NCBI GenBank assembly: GCA_907163375.1 | Contig: CAJQUW010007426.1 | Coordinates: 124,001 to 188,000, forward strand | Reading direction: 5' to 3' | Length of the DNA stretch: 64,000 nucleotides | Source of the DNA: Prostheceraeus crozeri | Taxonomy: Eukaryota; Platyhelminthes; Polycladida; Euryleptidae | The notes under the pieces: model-generated | What the model saw: only the letters and a program-made list of their open reading frames with translations | Databases searched by the model: none | Told to the model about the DNA's origin: nothing | Position numbers and translations under genes: made by a program | Part shown: piece after piece, positions 61,659-64,000 of the stretch | Layout of the letters: the number at the start of each line of letters is the position of its first letter | How positions within the stretch are numbered: position 1 is the first letter of the stretch

Positions 61659-62823
61659 ATGGCTAACGATAAAAACCGCAAATTTCATATCAAGATGTGC
61701 ACATGTGGGCGAATAAATCGCAGTGCGGACGCCAAGGCTCATGTCAAGAAGGCGGGCACCAACCACATGATTATCCTGAATAGGGTTGCGTGTGTAAAGT
61801 GTAGAGTGCTGAAGGGTGATGAGGATGAGGCGCGTTACTACAGAGTGCATGCTGACTGTAGTGGAGGATTGGTGAATGACGTGCGATTCACGCAGTTGAT
61901 TGTTAAAGAGAGGGAGCGAATGTTGGCGATAGAGCGAGAGGGCAAGGTTGAGAATGTTGTTGAGAAGGATGAGTTGGCGAGAGCAGTTGCGTCGTTGGAG
62001 CAAGATTGGGCGACAGAGAGTGCTTGAGAGTGATAATGAGGATGATGTGGATTTAGATAGGGAGCGTGTGAGGAAGCGTGTGAGGAAGTTGAGCTCTTCG
62101 TCGTCGGAGGTGTCAAACATTGTCATCGCCGACCCCCCGAAGAGCTCATCTTCCCCAAAAGTGAAGAGTGGTGGGATTCGTATGCAGTCGGCGAGGTGGT
62201 TGAAGGATGAAGAGAAGAAGCATGTTTCGCAGCAGATGGCGCATGATTTGTTGGTGAATAAGTATGAGAGTTTGAAGAAGGTGAAGGATGAAGTCGTGAA
62301 TGAGTTGGATGAGTTGAAAAAGAAGGAACTGAAGTCGAAGGAGGTAGCGGATGAGAATATTAGAATGAGGCGTAGTGTGACTGATTTGAAGAATAAGACG
62401 CGAGAGTTGGAAGAGAAGAATGATGAGTGTGAGAAGAGGGCGAGTGCTGCGGAGAGAAGAATGAGAGATGCAGAAGCGAAGTTTGAGGAGATGATGAAGG
62501 AGATGAGTGTGTTGAGAGCGAGGAATGTTGAGTTGGAGAGGACTGTGGCTCGGCGGGGTGATGAGAGGCAGGCGTATGAGAAGTTGGAGCGCATGAGGGA
62601 TGAGTGGAATCGTGTGAATGAGGATAGGTTGTTTGAATTTCACATCCCTATTCGGGATAATCATTTGGACGGCGAAATACTCGTCAATCAAAATCTGGAC
62701 GAGTCAATAATTTGCTATAACGGCCATCCGACGAAAAAATGCCTACATGCCAGCCTGAGAATGCGCGGTCATCTCCACAAATTTTCTGTTCGGAAGCGCG
62801 CGAGACTGCCAAAGGATGGCTAA
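61659..62823 (+). pseudogene. El-B gene 1: zinc-knuckle coiled-coil protein, one frameshift
   Basis: The first frame (61659-62027) begins MANDKNRKFHIKMCTCGRIN and has paired Cys/His residues (CTC, CVKC, HADC) that could bind zinc, then a charged helix. The second frame (to 62823) carries an acidic, Ser-rich linker (ESDNEDDVDLDRER) and then about 150 residues of heptad-like Lys/Glu-rich coiled coil. The frames overlap near 62000-62027, so a single indel splits a protein of about 385 residues. A weak 3' intron (donor TTG|GTAAGT at 62829, acceptor TTTTCATTGCAG at 62888) follows the stop, so the true C-terminus may be spliced. The protein is unfamiliar to me; a structural or DNA-organising role is only a guess. 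Confidence 0.6.
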
Positions 62824-62920
62824 CTTGGTAAGTGAAAAGTAAATAAGATAGTATATCCTATTCTAATACATATCATTTTCATTGCAGATCTTTGCCCGCC
62901 TTCACCACCCCATCACGACA

Positions 62921-63119
62921 CTCCCGAGAACGAACCATCGGCTCTCTTAAGGGCCACCATGGGGCAAGACATGATAGAACCTCCACGCGGTTTGCCCTGG
63001 GCAGTCTTCGGACAGGCGAATACTATCATTAAGTTGAATCTGCTATCAGTCAACTTGAACGTTGCGTCGCGTTAGAGGGGTATATAAACCACTGCCTCTC
63101 ATTTCATTTCATTTCAATC
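62921..63119 (+). promoter_or_regulatory. Intergenic cassette 1: stem-loop, CTAT hairpin, TATA promoter
   Basis: Begins CTCCCGAGAACGAACC, followed by a histone-type stem-loop (62940-62955), CAAGACATGATAG, GGTTTGCCCTGGGCAGTCTT, an AAGTTGA/TCAACTT hairpin with inner CTG-CTAT-CAG (63031-63056), then TATATAAA at 63081-63088 and a very short leader to the ATG at 63120. Confidence 0.75.
62940..62955 (+). terminator. Histone-type mRNA 3' stem-loop 1
   Basis: GGCTCT-CTTA-AGGGCC: 6 bp stem, 4 nt loop, followed by ACCA and, 9 nt after the stem, CAAGACATGA, the position of the histone downstream element (CAAGAAAGA in sea urchin genes). Confidence 0.6.
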
Positions 63120-63422
63120 ATGCAGACGCCGAACAGTCAAGTCAGCTCTCCTCGCGGACCGCAGTTAAGGCCGCGAAATTTATTTGAGGAGTTTGTCAGG
63201 CTAGAGGAGCAAGACAGAGTACACAATAATCTTGCTCGGATTGGCAATCCGATGACAGCAACTGTTGTCAATCCAACGGAATGGCGCTACATTCCACTTT
63301 TTAGCCATGTACCAGTTAGTGTGGAAGTCGACAGTGCTACCAAAGAGAGAGTCAAAGACTCAGCAGAATTGGTAGGGTGTAAGATGACGTTACTCCCGAG
63401 AACGAACCACCGGCTCTCTTAA
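63120..63422 (+). CDS. El-B gene 2: unknown 100-residue protein
   Basis: Starts at the ATG 32 nt after its TATA box, MQTPNSQVSSPRGPQLRPRN, with a basic Ser/Pro/Arg N-terminus, a charged segment (LFEEFVRLEEQDRVHNNLAR) and a hydrophobic/beta-like part (WRYIPLFSHVPVSVEV). The frame runs into cassette 2 and ends at TAA inside its stem-loop, so the last ~10 residues are cassette-encoded. This suggests a late frameshift or lost stop. I do not recognise it. Confidence 0.5.
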   Translation: MQTPNSQVSSPRGPQLRPRNLFEEFVRLEEQDRVHNNLARIGNPMTATVVNPTEWRYIPLFSHVPVSVEVDSATKERVKDSAELVGCKMTLLPRTNHRLS

Positions 63423-63648
63423 GGGCCACCATGGGGCAAGACATGATAGAACCTCCTCGCGGTTTGCCCTGGGCAGTCTTCGGACTGGCGAATACTATCA
63501 TTAAGTTGAATCTGCTATCAGTCAACTTGAACGTTATGCAGTCGATTGCTATCCCTGAAGCATTCTGATTCGCTGTTGAGCAATTCATTGTTGAAAACCC
63601 TATATAAGCCAGAAGATTGTAGCGCTTCTCATTCAATTTCAAGTCACG
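63395..63648 (+). promoter_or_regulatory. Intergenic cassette 2: stem-loop, CTAT hairpin, TATA promoter
   Basis: Near-identical to cassette 1 up to about 63534 (CAACTTGAACGTT), then a unique stretch and TATATAAG at 63601-63608. The CTAT hairpin is at 63503-63528. ATG of the next ORF at 63649. Confidence 0.75.
63412..63427 (+). terminator. Histone-type mRNA 3' stem-loop 2
   Basis: Same GGCTCT-CTTA-AGGGCC hairpin followed by ACCA and CAAGACATGA. The stop of the upstream ORF falls inside it. Confidence 0.6.
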
Positions 63649-63903
63649 ATGGAAGCGACATCTGCTAGCACCATTCCCGTCTTCATCGATGAAGACAACG
63701 CCATTCCCGAGTTCGTCATCCTCGACGAGTGGGATGAAGAGGATGATAAGAAGGGGAAGATCGAGAAGATCGTTTGGACGGATGGGGTGTGGACTCCGAA
63801 TACCACTCGCATCCGAAAGGTGCCAGATGCACCACCACGACCTAGGCGGTATAGGGTCTACGAGAACCTAACCGTCATACCCATTGACTATTCCAGCCAA
63901 TAG
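63649..63903 (+). CDS. El-B gene 3: unknown 84-residue acidic/basic protein
   Basis: Intact frame from the ATG 41 nt after its TATA box. The N-terminal half is acidic (FIDEDNAIPEFVILDEWDEE), the C-terminal half basic and Pro-rich (VPDAPPRPRRYRVYENL). It stops at TAG 63901-63903, 34 nt before stem-loop 3, the spacing typical of histone genes. No signal peptide or membrane segment. I do not recognise it; GC content is higher than the surroundings, in line with real coding sequence. Confidence 0.6.
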   Translation: MEATSASTIPVFIDEDNAIPEFVILDEWDEEDDKKGKIEKIVWTDGVWTPNTTRIRKVPDAPPRPRRYRVYENLTVIPIDYSSQ

Positions 63904-63920
63904 TCAACTTAAATTCACAC

Positions 63921-64000
63921 CCCGAGAACGAACCATCGGCTCTCTTAAGGGCCACCATGGGGCAAGACATGATAGAACCTCCCCGCGGTTTGCCCTGGGC
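63921..64000 (+). promoter_or_regulatory. Intergenic cassette 3, cut by window end
   Basis: CCCGAGAACGAACC, the stem-loop and GGTTTGCCCTGGGC again in the same order, so another ORF is expected beyond 64000. Confidence 0.75.
63938..63953 (+). terminator. Histone-type mRNA 3' stem-loop 3
   Basis: Same hairpin as at 62940 and 63412, 34 nt after the stop codon of El-B gene 3. Confidence 0.65.

Larger units (their letters stand above)
56032..64000 (+). mobile_element. El-B: second Polinton-like element, left part
   Basis: A terminus candidate at 56032 reads AGTAGTAAG, 8 of 9 bases as in El-A (AGTAGTTAG). Inside it, GACGTCCCCCCCTCTGGAACG at 56084 matches the El-A TIR core at 26068 and 37925. An array of ~291 bp repeats follows, then a TATA promoter, a spliced gene and a chain of short ORFs in repeated cassettes, all on the plus strand. 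The right end is outside the window, so the target duplication (candidate ACAATA, 56026-56031) cannot be tested here. No polymerase or integrase is seen in the visible part. Confidence 0.6.

Noticed and set aside
62146-62691. Minus-strand ORFs of 181 and 313 residues opposite El-B gene 1
   Set aside because: They are antisense shadows of a Lys/Glu-rich coiled-coil gene and are made of Ser/Phe/Leu-rich low-complexity sequence.
63412-63534. Cassette 2 as part of a minus-strand gene (GKPRGGSIMSCPMVALK frame)
   Set aside because: The frame is open by chance over the repeated cassette; conservation between cassettes is at DNA level and includes TATA-proximal and stem-loop parts that make sense only on the plus strand.

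Overview
This is a 64 kb piece of an AT-rich animal nuclear genome. C2H2 zinc-finger exons with spliceosomal acceptors, TATA promoters followed by GT donors, LINE, SINE, hAT, piggyBac and mariner-like elements, and very little host coding sequence all point to an invertebrate, probably marine. The species cannot be named from the sequence. No prokaryotic gene, CRISPR array or rRNA is seen.

Layout. 1-2270: mostly empty, with one perfect-ended 333 bp MITE. 2271-17647: a nest of transposons inside one hAT-type insertion with a perfect 8 bp target duplication. It holds a small TIR element, a decayed 4.2 kb DNA transposon of a family I cannot name, a piggyBac copy with one frameshift, and a second hAT (perfect 8 bp duplication) that itself carries a second, more decayed piggyBac. 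19.6-20.4 kb and 51.0-51.6 kb: last exons of two C2H2 zinc-finger genes, the only likely host genes. 20.9-22.8 kb: a perfect 54 bp-arm hairpin and a 1.2 kb foldback element. 23.9-24.7 kb: a broken CR1/Jockey-like LINE fragment.

24739-38734: a complete 14.0 kb Polinton/Maverick-like element, called El-A here. It begins AG, ends CT, has the 6 bp duplication ACTAAG on both sides and long unequal terminal inverted repeats. It carries a spliced C2H2 plus protein-primed family B DNA polymerase gene, broken by stops and frameshifts, and on the opposite strand on either side two small ORFs that look like stand-alone copies of the polymerase N-terminal module. No integrase, ATPase, protease or capsid gene is recognised.

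39998-46602: two further hAT-like elements; the second contains a transposase tail with a PHD-like finger and a 1.2 kb minisatellite. 52.3-55.5 kb: an inverted-repeat element with a mariner-like MITE in one arm and a 1.2 kb strand-asymmetric G/T-rich block.

56032-64000 (running off the window): a second element, El-B, whose end resembles El-A. It opens with a 4.4 kb array of ~291 bp repeats. Then comes a spliced coiled-coil gene and a series of short ORFs separated by a repeated intergenic cassette. Each cassette starts with a stem-loop that fits the metazoan histone mRNA 3' end signal and, where complete, ends in a TATA promoter for the next ORF. El-A and El-B share terminal bases, TIR repeat cores, a TATA plus non-coding first exon design, and hairpins with a constant CTAT loop. 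They are the most interesting content of the window.
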